Assembly: GCA_024277955.1 (NCBI GenBank)
Contig: JAJRUE010000213.1
Span: 1 to 23,854, forward strand
Source of the DNA: Alphaproteobacteria bacterium
GTDB taxonomy: Bacteria; Pseudomonadota; Alphaproteobacteria; Rhodobacterales; Rhodobacteraceae
Length of the DNA: 23,854 nucleotides
Direction of reading: 5' to 3'
The position numbers and the translations under genes were made by a program. Shown piece after piece: positions 13,054-20,969 of the stretch. Under the pieces are notes generated by a model. The model had not been told where the DNA came from and did not search any database. It was given only the letters and a program-made list of their open reading frames with translations. Each line of letters starts with the position of its first letter. The first letter of the stretch is position 1.

Positions 13054-14838
13054 GGTAACGCGCGAAATATCGCCTTTTGGGTTGTGCTTTTTCTGCTGAT
13101 CCTGGCGCTCTTCAACCTGTTCAGCGGGGGCCAGTCGGCGATCAGTTCCCGCACGGTGAGCTATTCGGATTTTGTCAAGTCGGTGGACAATGGCGAAGTG
13201 CAGGCGGTGACGCTGGACGGCGAACGCATCCTGTTCCGCGGCTCTGACGGGCAGGACTATGTGACGATCCAGCCCAAGGGCGCGGAAATCACCAAGCGCC
13301 TGATCGACAAGAACGTGGTGGTGAACGCCAAGCCTCAGGAACAGTCGGGCTTTGCTTCGGTGGTCATGACCTTCCTGCCGTTTTTGCTGCTGATCGGGGT
13401 GTGGATCTATTTCATGAACCGCATGCAGGGCGGCGGCAAGGGCGGCGCCATGGGCTTTGGCAAGAGCCGGGCGAAACTGCTGACCGAAAAGCAGGGGCGG
13501 GTGACCTTTGACGATGTCGCCGGCATCGACGAGGCCAAGGAAGAACTGGAAGAGATCGTCGAATTCCTGCGCAACCCGCAAAAGTTTTCACGCCTTGGCG
13601 GCACCATCCCCAAGGGCGCGCTGCTGGTCGGCCCGCCGGGCACCGGTAAAACCCTGTTGGCGCGCGCGATTGCCGGCGAAGCCGGGGTGCCGTTTTTCAC
13701 CATCTCGGGCTCGGACTTTGTGGAAATGTTCGTGGGCGTGGGCGCGTCGCGTGTACGCGACATGTTCGAACAGGCCAAGAAGAACGCGCCCTGCATCGTG
13801 TTCATCGACGAGATCGACGCGGTCGGCCGGTCGCGTGGCGCAGGCTACGGCGGCGGCAACGACGAACGCGAACAGACGCTCAACCAGCTGCTGGTGGAAA
13901 TGGACGGGTTCGAGGCCAACGAAGGCGTGATCATCATCGCCGCCACCAACCGCAAGGACGTTCTGGACCCGGCGCTGCTGCGCCCGGGCCGCTTCGACCG
14001 GCAGGTGCAGGTGCCCAACCCCGACATCAAGGGGCGCGAAAAGATCCTGCAGGTGCATGCCCGCAAGGTGCCGCTGGGCCCCGATGTGGACCTGCGGCTG
14101 ATCGCCCGCGGCACGCCCGGGTTTTCCGGCGCCGACCTGGCCAACCTGATCAACGAATCCGCCCTGCTTGCGGCCCGCATCGGCCGGCGCTTCGTGACCA
14201 TGGAAGACCTGGAAAACGCCAAGGACAAGGTGATGATGGGGGCCGAACGCCGCTCGATGGTGCTGACCCCGGAGCAAAAGGAAAAGACCGCCTGGCACGA
14301 GGCGGGCCACGCGATTGTCGGGCTCAGCCTGCCCAAGTGCGACCCGGTCTACAAGGCCACGATCATCCCGCGCGGCGGCGCGCTGGGCATGGTGGTCAGC
14401 CTGCCCGAGATCGACCGGCTCAACTGGGAAAAGGCCGAATGCGAACAAAAGCTGGCGATGACCATGGGCGGCAAGGCGGCCGAAATCATCAAGTTCGGCG
14501 AAGAAAACGTCTCCAACGGCCCGGCCGGCGACATCCAGCAGGCATCGTCTTTGGCGCGCGCCATGGTGCTGCGTTGGGGCATGTCCGACAAGGTCGGCAA
14601 CATCGACTACCAGCAGGCCCACGAAGGCTACATGGGCAATGGCGCCGGCGGTCTGTCGGTATCGGCCCACACCAAGGAGCTGATCGAAGAAGAGGTCAAA
14701 CGCTTTGTCGATGAAGCCTATGCCACCGCCTTCAATATCCTCAAGAAGAAGAAAAAGGAATGGGAACGCCTGGCCGAAGGGCTGCTGGAATACGAAACCC
14801 TCACCGGCGAAGACATCCAGAAGGTGATCAGGGGCTAA
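13051..14838 (+). CDS. ftsH: ATP-dependent zinc metalloprotease FtsH, probably C-terminally truncated
   Basis: This 595-residue inner-membrane AAA protease degrades misassembled membrane proteins and selected regulators. Two membrane helices (about 8-24 and 102-121) flank a periplasmic domain. Walker A is GPPGTGKT (194-201), Walker B FIDEID (251-256), the second region of homology ends RPGRFDRQV (311-319), and the zinc site is HEAGH (416-420) with D494 as third ligand. The TTG at 13051 gives MGNARNIAFW, the usual start in this order. The frame stops at TAA (14836-14838) right after EDIQKVIRG, about 40 residues shorter than relatives; coding-like sequence continues in frame for 42 more codons. 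The catalytic core is complete, so the enzyme should still work. Confidence 0.95.
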   Translation: MGNARNIAFWVVLFLLILALFNLFSGGQSAISSRTVSYSDFVKSVDNGEVQAVTLDGERILFRGSDGQDYVTIQPKGAEITKRLIDKNVVVNAKPQEQSGFASVVMTFLPFLLLIGVWIYFMNRMQGGGKGGAMGFGKSRAKLLTEKQGRVTFDDVAGIDEAKEELEEIVEFLRNPQKFSRLGGTIPKGALLVGPPGTGKTLLARAIAGEAGVPFFTISGSDFVEMFVGVGASRVRDMFEQAKKNAPCIVFIDEIDAVGRSRGAGYGGGNDEREQTLNQLLVEMDGFEANEGVIIIAATNRKDVLDPALLRPGRFDRQVQVPNPDIKGREKILQVHARKVPLGPDVDLRLIARGTPGFSGADLANLINESALLAARIGRRFVTMEDLENAKDKVMMGAERRSMVLTPEQKEKTAWHEAGHAIVGLSLPKCDPVYKATIIPRGGALGMVVSLPEIDRLNWEKAECEQKLAMTMGGKAAEIIKFGEENVSNGPAGDIQQASSLARAMVLRWGMSDKVGNIDYQQAHEGYMGNGAGGLSVSAHTKELIEEEVKRFVDEAYATAFNILKKKKKEWERLAEGLLEYETLTGEDIQKVIRG

Positions 14839-14967
14839 GCGCTGGGCGGCGACGACGACCAGGATGATACGCCCGACGAAGGCAGCGCAGTGTCGGTAAC
14901 GGCGATCCCGAAAACCAAGCCCAAGTCCGAACCCAAGGGCGGCATGGAACCCGAACCCACCACCTGA
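14839..14967 (+). pseudogene. ftsH: In-frame remnant of the FtsH C-terminal tail beyond a stop codon
   Basis: Directly after the ftsH TAA, the same frame is open for 42 codons to TGA at 14965-14967. It encodes an acidic stretch (ALGGDDDQDDTPDEG), then SVTAIPKTKPKSEPKGGMEP and a short end. About 79% of third positions are G or C, as in coding DNA here. From memory, FtsH proteins of Rhodobacterales end with a similar acidic stretch, a VTAIPK-type segment and GGMEPEP. A G-to-T change of a GAA codon would account for the stop; a sequencing error is equally possible. Confidence 0.75.
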
Positions 14968-14978
14968 ACGCCAAACGC

Positions 14979-15004
14979 GCCCGTCGCGGCGGGCCATCGT
15001 TTTT
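14979..15004 (+). terminator. Weak first terminator after ftsH
   Basis: GCCCG (14979-14983) and CGGGC (14990-14994) form a 5-bp stem with a 6-base loop, followed after CATCG by five T (15000-15004). The distance between stem and T-run makes it weaker than the hairpin that follows. Confidence 0.4.
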
Positions 15005-15017
15005 CAGGGCAGATGAC

Positions 15018-15056
15018 AGATGCACCGGTTCAGCGCGGACCGGTGCATCTTTTTTT
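15018..15056 (+). terminator. Strong intrinsic terminator between ftsH and fhs
   Basis: AGATGCACCGGT (15018-15029) pairs perfectly with ACCGGTGCATCT (15039-15050) around a 9-base loop, and the stem runs directly into seven T (15050-15056). This is the clearest Rho-independent terminator in the window and separates the ruv-tol-ftsH series from fhs-folD. Confidence 0.93.
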
Positions 15057-15121
15057 GTCCCGGCTTGTGCCGGAACGGCGATTTTGACGCGCAATCGGTC
15101 GGAAATGATTTGAGGTATGCG

Positions 15122-15148
15122 ACGGTCTACCGTTACAAATTTCGGTAG
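15122..15148 (+). promoter_or_regulatory. fhs: Overlapping inverted repeats in the fhs leader
   Basis: ACGGT-CT-ACCGT (15122-15133) and CTACCG-10 bases-CGGTAG (15127-15148) share the CTACCG segment, so only one of the two pairings can form at a time. The site lies 26 to 52 bases before the fhs ATG. A TTGACG (15084-15089) upstream is a possible -35, with only weak -10 options around 15106-15112. An operator or a leader switch are both possible. Confidence 0.35.
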
Positions 15149-15173
15149 TGTCACATTTGTCAGCGGGGACTTC

Positions 15174-16850
15174 ATGGCTTACCAATCCGATATCGAAATC
15201 GCGCGTGCCGCGACGAAACTCCCGATCCAGGAAATTGGCGCCAAGCTTGGGATCGACGCCGAGCATCTGCTTCCCTACGGCCATGACAAGGCCAAGGTCA
15301 GCCAGGACTTCATCGAATCGGTCCAGGACCGCGAAGACGGCAAGCTGATCCTGGTGACCGCGATCAACCCGACACCGGCGGGCGAAGGCAAGACCACGAC
15401 CACCGTTGGCCTTGGCGACGGGCTGAACCGGATCGGCAAGAAAGCGGCGATCTGCATCCGCGAAGCCTCGCTCGGGCCATGCTTTGGCATGAAGGGCGGG
15501 GCGGCCGGTGGGGGCCACGCCCAGGTGGTGCCGATGGAGGACATGAACCTGCATTTCACCGGCGATTTCCACGCCATCACATCCGCCCACAACCTGCTGA
15601 GCGCGATGATCGACAACCATATCTACTGGGGCAACGAACTGGAAATCGACGAACGCCGGGTCAGCTGGAAACGTGTCGTGGACATGAACGACCGCGCCCT
15701 GCGCGACATCGTCACCTCGCTTGGCGGGGTCGCCAACGGCTTTCCGCGCCAGACCGGCTTTGACATCACCGTGGCGAGCGAAGTCATGGCGATCCTGTGC
15801 CTGGCGCGCAACCTCGAAGACCTGCAACGCCGGCTGGGCGACATCATCGTGGCCTACCGGCGCGACCGCACCCCGATCTACTGCCGCGACCTGGAAGCGG
15901 ACGGGGCCATGACCGTGCTCTTGAAGGACGCGATGCAGCCCAACCTGGTGCAGACGCTGGAAAACAACCCGGCCTTCGTCCACGGCGGGCCGTTCGCCAA
16001 TATCGCCCATGGCTGCAACTCGGTCACCGCCACCACCACGGCGTTGAAGATCGCCGATTACGTGGTGACCGAGGCTGGTTTCGGCGCCGACCTGGGGGCC
16101 GAGAAGTTCATGAACATCAAGTGCCGCAAGGCCGGCATCGCCCCCGACGTAGTGGTGCTGGTGGCGACCGTGCGGGCGATGAAGATGAACGGCGGCGTCG
16201 CCAAGGCCGACCTTGATGCGGAAAACGTCGCCGCGGTCGCCGACGGCTGCCCGAACCTTGCGCGCCACATCGGCAACCTCAAGGCCTTTGGCGTGCCGGT
16301 GATCGTCGCCATCAACCATTTCGTCACCGATACCGACGCCGAAGTGGCGGTGATCCGCGACAGCGCCGCCGCCGAGGGGGCCGAGGCCATCGTCTGCCGC
16401 CACTGGGAACTGGGCAGCGAAGGCACGGTGGAGCTGGCCACCCGGGTCGCCGAGCTGGCCGACAGCGGCGCTGCGCAATTCGCGCCGCTCTACCGCGATG
16501 ACCTGCCGCTGTTTGAAAAGATCGAAACCATCGCCAAGCGTATCTACCACGCCGACGAAGTGCTGGCCGACAAGAAGATCCGCGACCAGCTGCGCACCTG
16601 GGAAGAGGCCGGCTACGGCCACCTGCCGATCTGCATGGCGAAAACCCAGTATTCCTTTTCCACCGACCCGAACCTGCGGGGCGCGCCCACCGGCCATTCG
16701 GTGCCGGTGCGCGAAGTGCGGCTCAGCGCCGGCGCCGGCTTTGTCGTGGTGATCTGCGGCGCGATCATGACCATGCCCGGTCTGCCGCGAAACCCGGCCG
16801 CCAAACAGATCGGCCTGAACGACGCCGGCGAAATCGAGGGGCTGTTCTAG
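15174..16850 (+). CDS. fhs: Formate--tetrahydrofolate ligase
   Basis: This 558-residue cytoplasmic enzyme joins formate to tetrahydrofolate with ATP, giving 10-formyl-THF, or runs in reverse to conserve ATP during one-carbon oxidation. The N-terminus MAYQSDIEIARAATKLPIQE is typical, with the phosphate-binding segment TPAGEGKTTTTVGLGDG from residue 67. The FGMKGGAAGGGHAQVVPMED and AVIVAINHF-type segments and the C-terminal GFVVVICGAIMTMPGLP are also family hallmarks. The ATG at 15174 has GGGGA upstream and gives the standard length. It is followed 63 bases later by folD. Together they interconvert formate and methylene-THF, a pair common in marine Rhodobacterales that oxidise methyl groups. 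Confidence 0.96.
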   Translation: MAYQSDIEIARAATKLPIQEIGAKLGIDAEHLLPYGHDKAKVSQDFIESVQDREDGKLILVTAINPTPAGEGKTTTTVGLGDGLNRIGKKAAICIREASLGPCFGMKGGAAGGGHAQVVPMEDMNLHFTGDFHAITSAHNLLSAMIDNHIYWGNELEIDERRVSWKRVVDMNDRALRDIVTSLGGVANGFPRQTGFDITVASEVMAILCLARNLEDLQRRLGDIIVAYRRDRTPIYCRDLEADGAMTVLLKDAMQPNLVQTLENNPAFVHGGPFANIAHGCNSVTATTTALKIADYVVTEAGFGADLGAEKFMNIKCRKAGIAPDVVVLVATVRAMKMNGGVAKADLDAENVAAVADGCPNLARHIGNLKAFGVPVIVAINHFVTDTDAEVAVIRDSAAAEGAEAIVCRHWELGSEGTVELATRVAELADSGAAQFAPLYRDDLPLFEKIETIAKRIYHADEVLADKKIRDQLRTWEEAGYGHLPICMAKTQYSFSTDPNLRGAPTGHSVPVREVRLSAGAGFVVVICGAIMTMPGLPRNPAAKQIGLNDAGEIEGLF

Positions 16851-16913
16851 GGCCTTGGCAAGCCCGGCCCGGCCCGCTACCCCTTTGCCGACCCCACAGA
16901 CGAGGATACCCAA

Positions 16914-17816
16914 ATGACCGCCAGGATCATCGACGGAAAAGCCTTTGCCTCCAAGGTGCGCGCCCGCGTCAAGGACGAGGTCGCCGCGCTGAAAACCGAA
17001 ACTGGCGTCACGCCCGGACTGGCGGTGGTGCTGGTGGGCGACGATCCGGCCAGCCAGGTCTATGTGCGCTCCAAGGGCAAGATGACGGTTGAGGTGGGGA
17101 TGAAGTCCTACGAACACCGCCTGCCGGCGGATTGCAGCCAGGAAACCCTGCTGAACCTGGTGCGGGATCTGAACGAAAACGCCGATGTGCACGGCATTCT
17201 GGTGCAACTGCCGCTGCCGGAACACTTGAACGAATTCGACATCATCAACGCGATCGACCCGGCCAAGGACGTGGATGGCTTTCACATTTCGAACGTCGGG
17301 CTGCTGGCGACCGGACAAAAGGCAATGGTGCCCTGCACCCCGCTGGGCTGCCTGATGATGCTGCGCGAAGAACACGGCAGCCTTTCCGGTCTGAACGCCG
17401 TGGTGGTGGGGCGGTCGAACATCGTCGGCAAGCCGATGGCGCAACTGCTGCTGCGCGACAGCTGCACCGTCACCATCGCGCACTCGCGCACCCGCGAGAT
17501 CGAGGCCCTGTGCCGCCGCGCCGATATCCTGGTTGCCGCTGTGGGGCGCGCGGAAATGATCACCGGCGACTGGGTCAAGCCGGGCGCCACGGTCATTGAT
17601 GTGGGCATCAACCGCATCGATGCGCCGGAAAAGGGCGAAGGCAAGACCCGGCTGGTGGGCGATGTGGATTTCGCCAGCGCTGCCGCCGTCGCCGGCGCCA
17701 TCACCCCGGTTCCGGGCGGTGTCGGCCCGATGACCATCGCCTGCCTTCTGGCCAATACCCTGACGGCCTGTTGCCGCGAACTCGGCCATCCGGAACCCGA
17801 AGGACTGACTGCCTGA
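16914..17816 (+). CDS. folD: Bifunctional methylene-THF dehydrogenase / methenyl-THF cyclohydrolase FolD
   Basis: FolD (300 residues) interconverts 5,10-methylene-THF and 10-formyl-THF via methenyl-THF with NADP. The catalytic pair is Y50 and K54 in ASQVYVRSKGK, the same numbering as E. coli FolD. Also seen are the substrate-site motifs VDGFH and PCTPLGC, the dinucleotide-binding VVGRSNIVGKPMAQLL, DVGINR and the C-terminal ITPVPGGVGPMTIA. The ATG at 16914 follows GAGGATACC. It supplies or consumes the 10-formyl-THF used by Fhs. The gene converges with pdeM with only a 10-base gap and no visible terminator, so the two transcripts probably overlap at their 3' ends. Confidence 0.96.
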   Translation: MTARIIDGKAFASKVRARVKDEVAALKTETGVTPGLAVVLVGDDPASQVYVRSKGKMTVEVGMKSYEHRLPADCSQETLLNLVRDLNENADVHGILVQLPLPEHLNEFDIINAIDPAKDVDGFHISNVGLLATGQKAMVPCTPLGCLMMLREEHGSLSGLNAVVVGRSNIVGKPMAQLLLRDSCTVTIAHSRTREIEALCRRADILVAAVGRAEMITGDWVKPGATVIDVGINRIDAPEKGEGKTRLVGDVDFASAAAVAGAITPVPGGVGPMTIACLLANTLTACCRELGHPEPEGLTA

Positions 17817-17826
17817 CCGCCTGATC

Positions 17827-18522
17827 CTAGGGGATTGGAAAGGCGCGCACCGTCTTGCCGGTGATGATCGCCGTCGCCTGGCCGGCAAACAGCCCGCGCA
17901 GCGCCGGGTCCAGGCAGGACAGGCCGCCGGTATAGGTTCCGTATGCGGGCAGAATGACCCGGCTTTCGTCGTGCAGGAAACAGGGCCGCGTGATCGTCTG
18001 GCCGCGAACCCGCAGGCTGAACTTTGGGTGGAAATGGCCCGAGATTTCACCCGTCGCGCCGGCTTGCGCGATGTGGCGAAAGACCAGTGGTCCGATCTGC
18101 AGTTCGCGCCTGTGGCTGCCGCCCAGCCCGAGCGGGCCGGGGTCGTGATTGCCTTCGATCCAGGTCCATTCCCGTCCGGCCTGCATGCGCGTGATCCAGG
18201 CCTGTTCGTCCGGGTCAAGTTCGTCAGCCGCGCGGGCGTCGTCGAAACTGTCGCCCAGGCAGATCAGGTGGCGGGGGTCGGTGCGGAGCAAATCCGCTTC
18301 GAGCCGGGCAAGGGTTTCGCGCGTCTCGTAGGGTGGCAGCATCGGGCCCGCGCGCCGGGCAATCCGCCCGGACTTGCCCAGGTGCAAATCCGACACCACC
18401 AGAACTCCGGCGTCCTGCCACCAAAGCGCCCCGGATGCCAGAGCGGCGAAGGTTTCGCCGGATATGTTGAAATGATGCTGATCTATCACTGAAAACAAAC
18501 AGAAAATTTCCGCAGATTGCAT
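17827..18522 (-). CDS. pdeM: Ligase-associated DNA damage response endonuclease PdeM
   Basis: This 231-residue calcineurin-like metallophosphoesterase carries all metal-binding motifs: SDLHLGK (D45, H47), LGDSFDD (D91), EGNHDPG (N125, H126) and GHFHPK (H163, H165). It matches the bacterial MPE/PdeM family, manganese-dependent DNA endonucleases found in repair clusters with a DNA ligase, an Lhr-Core helicase and a metallo-beta-lactamase-fold exonuclease. The helicase gene lies 12 bases upstream on the same strand. The N-terminus is uncertain: the ATG at 18522 gives MQSAEIFCLF, somewhat longer than usual, without a close ribosome-binding site; a GTG at residue 12 is an alternative. Ligase and exonuclease are not adjacent here. 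Confidence 0.9.
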   Translation of the reverse strand: MQSAEIFCLFSVIDQHHFNISGETFAALASGALWWQDAGVLVVSDLHLGKSGRIARRAGPMLPPYETRETLARLEADLLRTDPRHLICLGDSFDDARAADELDPDEQAWITRMQAGREWTWIEGNHDPGPLGLGGSHRRELQIGPLVFRHIAQAGATGEISGHFHPKFSLRVRGQTITRPCFLHDESRVILPAYGTYTGGLSCLDPALRGLFAGQATAIITGKTVRAFPIP

Positions 18523-18534
18523 GATTTTGGCAAG

Positions 18535-20931
18535 TCAGACCTCTCCCAAAATGCGCGTGGCCTCGTCGGAAATCAGCTTTTCGCGCGCGCTGCCTTCGAC
18601 CGGGACGCGGCCCACTTCCAGAAACAGCGGCGCCGACAGGGGGCTGAGCCGGTCGAGGCTCACATGCTCGATCACGCCGCCGGTTCGCGCAAGCATTTCC
18701 TCGATCCGGCTGAAATCGACAAGCCCCTTCATCGCCTCTTCGCGGGTGATCTGCATCAGCACGTGGTCGGGGTCGTACTTGTGAAGCGTGTCATAGAGAA
18801 TGTCCGAGGAAAACAATGTCTGGCGCCCGGACCGGCGCGCGCCGAAACTGTTTCGTTCGATCAGCCCGGCGATGGTGGCGACCCCGTGAAAGGTGCGTTT
18901 CATCACGGCGTTTCCCGCCAGCCAGGTTTCAAAGCCGTCGCGCAGGGCGTTTTCGTCGAACAGCGGAGCCGGATCGTTCACCGGGTCCAACCCCCATATC
19001 AGGGTCGCATAATCCGTCGCGACAAAGCCCAGGGGGTTCAGCGCCGCCTTTTCCATGCGCTGGGTCAACAGCAACCCGAGGGTCTGCATCGCGTTGCGCC
19101 CGGCGAAACCGTAGACGCACAGGTAGTGCTGGCCGCCGTCGGGGAAGGTTTCGACCAGCAGCCGATCCGCCCGCGGCAACTTGGAGCGCGCGCGCTGCAA
19201 GGCCAGCCAGTCGGCGGTATGGCGGGGCAGGTTCGACCAGTCGGGTTGCTGCAACAGGCGCAGGATCCGGTGCGACAGCTGGGTCGAATTGGCGAATTTC
19301 GTGCCGGAAAAAACCGCGACCCGCGGGGTCTTGGTGGCGTCGGGCGATACCTCGACCACGGCGTCGCGCAGGCCTTCGTAGCGCACGATCCGGCCCCCGA
19401 TCAGGAACGTGTCGCCGGGGCTGAGCGACGCGGCGAAATATTCCTCGACCTCGCCCAGCGGCTTGCCCCCGCGCCGGTTTTTCAGCCGAACCTTGAGCAG
19501 GTCCGTATCCTGTATCGTGCCGATATTCATGCGGATGCGCGCGGCCTGGCGGGGGTCGCGCAGCTGCCACAGGCCATCGGCGCGGCGCATCAGGCGTTGC
19601 CAGCGGTCGTAGCGGCGCAGCGCGTAGCCGCCGGTGGCCACGAAGTCCAGGCAGTCGTCGAACGCGGCGCGCGACAGCGTCGCATAGTCGCCGCAGGTCG
19701 CAATTTCGCGAAACAGCGCGTCGGCATCGAACCGACCGGCGCAGGCGGCGATCAGCAGGTGCTGGCACAGCACGTCGCGCGGCCCGGGCGCGCGGGCATC
19801 GCCGTCCAGATCGCGGGCGCGCACCGCTTCCAGCGCGGCGATGCATTCGACCACCTCGAACCGGTTGGCCGGAACCAGAACCGCCTTGGACGGGGCGTTG
19901 TAGCGGTGATTCGCGCGGCCGATCCTTTGCACCAGCCGCTTGACGTTCTTGGGCGCGCCGATCTGGATCACCAGGTCGACATCGCCCCAGTCGATCCCCA
20001 GATCGAGCGAGCCGGTGCAAACGATCGCGCGCAGCTGCCCCGCGACCATCGAGGCTTCCACCTTTTCGCGTTGTTCGCGCGCCAGCGACCCGTGGTGGAT
20101 GCCGATCGCAAGGCCGCCGCTGTTGGCAAGCCACAGCTTGTGAAAGAAGATTTCCGCCTGCGCGCGGGTGTTGTGGAAAATGAGCGTTGTGCGGTGCTGT
20201 TCGACCAGCTTCAGCACCTCGGGGATGGCATAGGCCGCGCCGCCGCCGGCCCAGGGGGGCGGGGCCTGGACGTTCAGCATCGAAATGTCGGGGTCCGGGC
20301 CGGGATCGGCCTGGATGATCGGGCAGGGGTCGGGGTGGCGGGCCAGCATGTGGGCGATGGCGGCGGGGTCGTCGACGGTCGCCGACAGCCCGACCCGGCG
20401 CAGCCCGGGCGCAAGGCTTTGCAGGCGCGCCAGGCACAGCATCAGCTGGTTGCCGCGCTTGCTTTCGGCGAGCGCGTGAATTTCATCGACCACCACCCGC
20501 TGCAACCCGCCGAACATCCGCCCGGCGTCTTCGTAGGACAAGAGCAGGGCCAGGCTTTCCGGGGTGGTCAGCAGAATATGCGGCGGATCGGCGCGCTGGC
20601 GCTTCTTGCGCGTGGCGGGTGTGTCGCCGGTCCGGTCTTCGATGCGCAAGTTCAGCCCCATGTCGGCGACTGGCCTGGACAGGTTGCGGGCGATATCGGC
20701 CGCCAGCGCCTTGAGCGGCGAAATGTAGAGAGTGTGCAAGCCCGGGGCCGGATTTTCGGACAATTCCACCAGGGTTGGCAGGAATCCTGCAAGCGTCTTG
20801 CCCCCGCCCGTGGGCGCGATCAGCAAGAGCGCCGGCGCTTGCGCGCGCGCGAGCAGGTCAAGCTGGTGCGCGTGCGCCTGCCAGCCGCGGGCGGCGAACC
20901 AGTCCTGGAAAAGGGGCGGCAACCGGGTCAT
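18535..20931 (-). CDS. Ligase-associated DEXH-box (Lhr-Core) helicase
   Basis: This is a 798-residue superfamily 2 helicase. Motif I is APTGGGKT (39-46), Ia includes YISPLKALAAD, motif II DEIH (149-152), motif III LSATVDD (182-188), motif V-type SLDLGIDWGDVD (308-319) and motif VI QRIGRANHR (335-343). After the RecA domains come a winged helix and the large C-terminal Lhr-type module (roughly 430-798, containing the TFLIGGRIVRYEG strand segment). The length fits Lhr-Core enzymes, ATP-dependent 3'-5' translocases on DNA. It is followed immediately by pdeM, the usual partner. It starts 38 bases after the AAA ATPase gene on the same strand, so co-transcription with that gene is possible. Confidence 0.93.
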   Translation of the reverse strand: MTRLPPLFQDWFAARGWQAHAHQLDLLARAQAPALLLIAPTGGGKTLAGFLPTLVELSENPAPGLHTLYISPLKALAADIARNLSRPVADMGLNLRIEDRTGDTPATRKKRQRADPPHILLTTPESLALLLSYEDAGRMFGGLQRVVVDEIHALAESKRGNQLMLCLARLQSLAPGLRRVGLSATVDDPAAIAHMLARHPDPCPIIQADPGPDPDISMLNVQAPPPWAGGGAAYAIPEVLKLVEQHRTTLIFHNTRAQAEIFFHKLWLANSGGLAIGIHHGSLAREQREKVEASMVAGQLRAIVCTGSLDLGIDWGDVDLVIQIGAPKNVKRLVQRIGRANHRYNAPSKAVLVPANRFEVVECIAALEAVRARDLDGDARAPGPRDVLCQHLLIAACAGRFDADALFREIATCGDYATLSRAAFDDCLDFVATGGYALRRYDRWQRLMRRADGLWQLRDPRQAARIRMNIGTIQDTDLLKVRLKNRRGGKPLGEVEEYFAASLSPGDTFLIGGRIVRYEGLRDAVVEVSPDATKTPRVAVFSGTKFANSTQLSHRILRLLQQPDWSNLPRHTADWLALQRARSKLPRADRLLVETFPDGGQHYLCVYGFAGRNAMQTLGLLLTQRMEKAALNPLGFVATDYATLIWGLDPVNDPAPLFDENALRDGFETWLAGNAVMKRTFHGVATIAGLIERNSFGARRSGRQTLFSSDILYDTLHKYDPDHVLMQITREEAMKGLVDFSRIEEMLARTGGVIEHVSLDRLSPLSAPLFLEVGRVPVEGSAREKLISDEATRILGEV

Positions 20932-20969
20932 GGCCCCAGCCTAGCCGCCCCCGCGCCAAGAGTGAACAA

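Noticed and set aside
14836..14838. Programmed stop-codon readthrough in ftsH
   Set aside because: UAA is the least leaky stop codon and no downstream stimulatory structure is obvious; nonsense mutation or sequence error is simpler. Kept only as a minor option in the finding.
15057..15173. Known riboswitch (for example THF or glycine type) upstream of fhs
   Set aside because: Only short alternative stems are visible; the conserved junction sequences of those classes are not recognisable.
15030..18218. 1062-codon open frame on the minus strand opposite fhs and folD
   Set aside because: fhs and folD on the plus strand have complete family motifs over the same region; the antisense frame is a by-product of high GC third positions and spells His/Arg/Gly-rich low-quality protein.
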